From Planctomycetaceae bacterium (GTDB lineage Bacteria > Planctomycetota > Planctomycetia > Planctomycetales > Planctomycetaceae), in assembly GCA_947463775.1 (NCBI GenBank), contig CANHVD010000041.1, positions 1-17,322 on the forward strand: a stretch of DNA of 17,322 bases. The letters run 5' to 3'. Shown one piece after another: positions 15,781 through 17,322 of this stretch. The notes beneath the pieces were generated by a model that was not told the origin of the DNA, ran no database searches, and worked only from the letters and a program-made list of their open reading frames with translations. The stretch's first letter is position 1; each line of letters opens with the position of its first letter. The translations under genes and the position numbers were made by a program.

Positions 15781-16710
15781 GTGAACGGACTCATCGGAAT
15801 CGGAGAACTCGCCGGACTAACAGCCGCCGCATTATGGGCGTGCTCCAGTTTGTTTTATGGCCGAACGAAACTGTCTGCGTGGCAGATCAACTTTGGCAAG
15901 AACTTTCTGGCATCAATCATTCTATGCGTGCATCTGGCCGTTGTCACAGGTCTGGCCGGGCGATCGATGTTTGAAGCGGATCGCAACACGTGGCTGCTGC
16001 TCATCGTCAGCAGCGTCATTGGAATTCTGATCGGCGACACGTTCTATTTTCGCAGCCTGCAAATCCTGGGGCCTCGCCGCGCACTCATCGTGTCGATGAC
16101 ATCGCCTCTGTTCGGAGCCATCATCGGCTGGAGTGTGTTGCAGGAATCGCTGTCGCTTCTCAGCATTTCCGGGATCCTGCTGACGTTGTTCGGCATTGCG
16201 ATTGTTGTCACTGAACGAGGCGCAGCGGCCGAAACGCCCGGACATTTTCCGGCGTCGATGTCTCGTGGCGTTGCGATGGGACTGCTGGCGTCTTTGTGCA
16301 ATGCGTGCGGCGGAACCTTCAGTCGTCTGGGGACGTTCGGCAGTGAGAAGCTTTCCGCGGGAGGATGCGATCCGCTCGAAGCGACTGTGATTCGGGTTTG
16401 TGTGGCTTCGGCCAGTTGCATTGCCATTGCGATTATCACGAGGCAACTGGTTAGTACGGCTCGCAAATCATTTGATCCAACCGCACTGAAGTCTTATCTG
16501 CCCGCCGTGATCTGCGGCCCCTGGCTGGGGATCTGGATGAGTCAGATTGCGTACAAGAATTCCTATCTGGCAATCGTTCTGACACTGACGTGCACGACGC
16601 CGCTGTTCGTGATGCCGATGCTACGAATCGCCTACGGCTATCAGATTACAGTCCGAGCGATCATCGGCACTCTGGTCGCATTGACAGGTGTGTATCTGAC
16701 GGTTGCGTGA
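15781..16710 (+). CDS. EamA/DMT-family transporter
   Basis: A 309-residue inner-membrane protein with about ten hydrophobic segments arranged as two EamA repeats, the drug/metabolite transporter layout. Recognisable parts are GELAGLTAAALWACSSLFYG at the start, IGDTFYFRSLQILGPRRALIVSM in repeat one, and SQIAYKNSYLAIVLTLTCTTPLFVMPM in repeat two. The family exports or imports small metabolites; the substrate is not readable. The GTG start at 15781 has GAAGGG about 11 bases upstream. It ends nine bases from the stop of the opposing aminopeptidase gene. Length is normal for the family (about 300). Confidence 0.9.
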   Translation: MNGLIGIGELAGLTAAALWACSSLFYGRTKLSAWQINFGKNFLASIILCVHLAVVTGLAGRSMFEADRNTWLLLIVSSVIGILIGDTFYFRSLQILGPRRALIVSMTSPLFGAIIGWSVLQESLSLLSISGILLTLFGIAIVVTERGAAAETPGHFPASMSRGVAMGLLASLCNACGGTFSRLGTFGSEKLSAGGCDPLEATVIRVCVASASCIAIAIITRQLVSTARKSFDPTALKSYLPAVICGPWLGIWMSQIAYKNSYLAIVLTLTCTTPLFVMPMLRIAYGYQITVRAIIGTLVALTGVYLTVA

Positions 16711-16719
16711 AGGTCCCTG

Positions 16720-17322
16720 CTATTCAGGCAGGCCTTCATTGAGCGGCTGCAGATCCTTTGGGATGAAGAAGCCGTCTTTGCGAATCAACTCTCCGTCGAA
16801 CCAGATTTCACCGCCGCCATAGTCCGCTCGCTGAATCAGAACAAGGTCCCAGTGAACTCGACTGCGATTGCCGTTGTCGGCTTCTTCGTAAGCATTGCCC
16901 GGAGTGAAGTGAAAAGAGCCACCGATCTTTTCATCGAATAATGTATCCAGCATCGGATGCAGAATGCGATTATTCGTCCCGAAAGACCATTCGCCGATGT
17001 AACGAGCACCCTCATCGGAATCGAGCACCTGGTTCAGCCGTTCCGGAGCATTTCGACACGTGGCGTTGATGATCTTGCCATCCTTCAGTTCAAAGCGAAT
17101 CCCGTCGAACACGGTTCCCTGATAGCGAGATGACGTGTTAAACAGGATCGTTCCATTGACGCTGTTTCGGACGGGTGCCGTGAAGCATTCGCCGTCAGGA
17201 ATATTGGATTCGCCAGCACACGGAATGACCGGAATATCCTTAATCGAAAAGCGAAGATCGGTTCCCGGAGCCGTGATATGGACCTGATCGGCCGCTTCCA
17301 TGCGAGCTTTCAACGGCAACAG
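16720..17322 (-). CDS. M29-family aminopeptidase, C-terminal part
   Basis: The frame is open through the right edge, so only about 200 C-terminal residues are present; the N-terminal half and start lie outside. The sequence fits thermophilic-type metallo-aminopeptidases (M29, AmpS/PepS-like), which remove N-terminal residues using two metal ions. The expected ligands are visible in order: Glu in ESNIPDGECFTAPV, Glu in RYIGEWSFG, His in GGSFHFTPGNAY, and the HxD pair in RVHWDLVL. GGGEIWFDGELIRKDGFF near the end is also a family signature. It is likely cytoplasmic. It converges on the EamA gene with a nine-base gap; a weak CCTGC/GCAGG hairpin spans the junction. Confidence 0.88.
   Translation of the reverse strand: MLPLKARMEAADQVHITAPGTDLRFSIKDIPVIPCAGESNIPDGECFTAPVRNSVNGTILFNTSSRYQGTVFDGIRFELKDGKIINATCRNAPERLNQVLDSDEGARYIGEWSFGTNNRILHPMLDTLFDEKIGGSFHFTPGNAYEEADNGNRSRVHWDLVLIQRADYGGGEIWFDGELIRKDGFFIPKDLQPLNEGLPE

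Overview
The window reads as chromosomal DNA from a planctomycete (Planctomycetota). The evidence is indirect. There are large secreted proteins with fused domains, including tandem esterases joined to an SMP-30 beta-propeller. There is a HEAT-repeat protein with an STN-like N-terminus, a double-DTG aspartyl protease with a PDZ domain, and a Gfo/Idh/MocA oxidoreductase. Several genes start with TTG or GTG, few have a strong Shine-Dalgarno sequence, and gene order is loose and mixed-strand. A metal-dependent type KdsA implies a Kdo-containing envelope. No 16S rRNA or other definitive marker is present, so the phylum is an inference.

Layout. 196-672 (+) is a Bcp-type peroxiredoxin. It converges on a minus-strand group: kdsA (3444-4283), a large lipoprotein with a Pro/Ala/Glu/Lys tail (1376-3358) and a YfcE-like phosphoesterase (793-1314). 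A hairpin at 694-734 separates the two directions. Then come tRNA-Arg(ACG) (4548-4621), a small zinc-ribbon protein (4632-5306), an 876-residue esterase-esterase-propeller protein (5591-8221), a 424-base gap with two long hairpins, and a CPA2 cation/proton antiporter (8646-10091). Two secreted minus-strand proteins follow: the aspartyl protease/PDZ protein (10162-11421) and the HEAT protein (11564-12769).

13114-13740 is the mobile part of the window: a lone IS200-type Y1 transposase enclosed by matched inverted REP-like repeats. It abuts a GC3-rich zinc-knuckle coding remnant. After it come a Nudix hydrolase (-), a Gfo/Idh/MocA oxidoreductase (+), an EamA/DMT transporter (+), and an M29-type aminopeptidase (-) running off the right edge.

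Functionally this is mostly housekeeping and envelope biology: peroxide defence, Kdo synthesis, secreted hydrolases and ion homeostasis. No defence island, CRISPR array, secondary-metabolite cluster or prophage is visible. The least ordinary items are the REP/transposase unit, the intergenic hairpin pair at 8254-8381, the tandem-esterase/propeller fusion and the two-DTG/PDZ protease.
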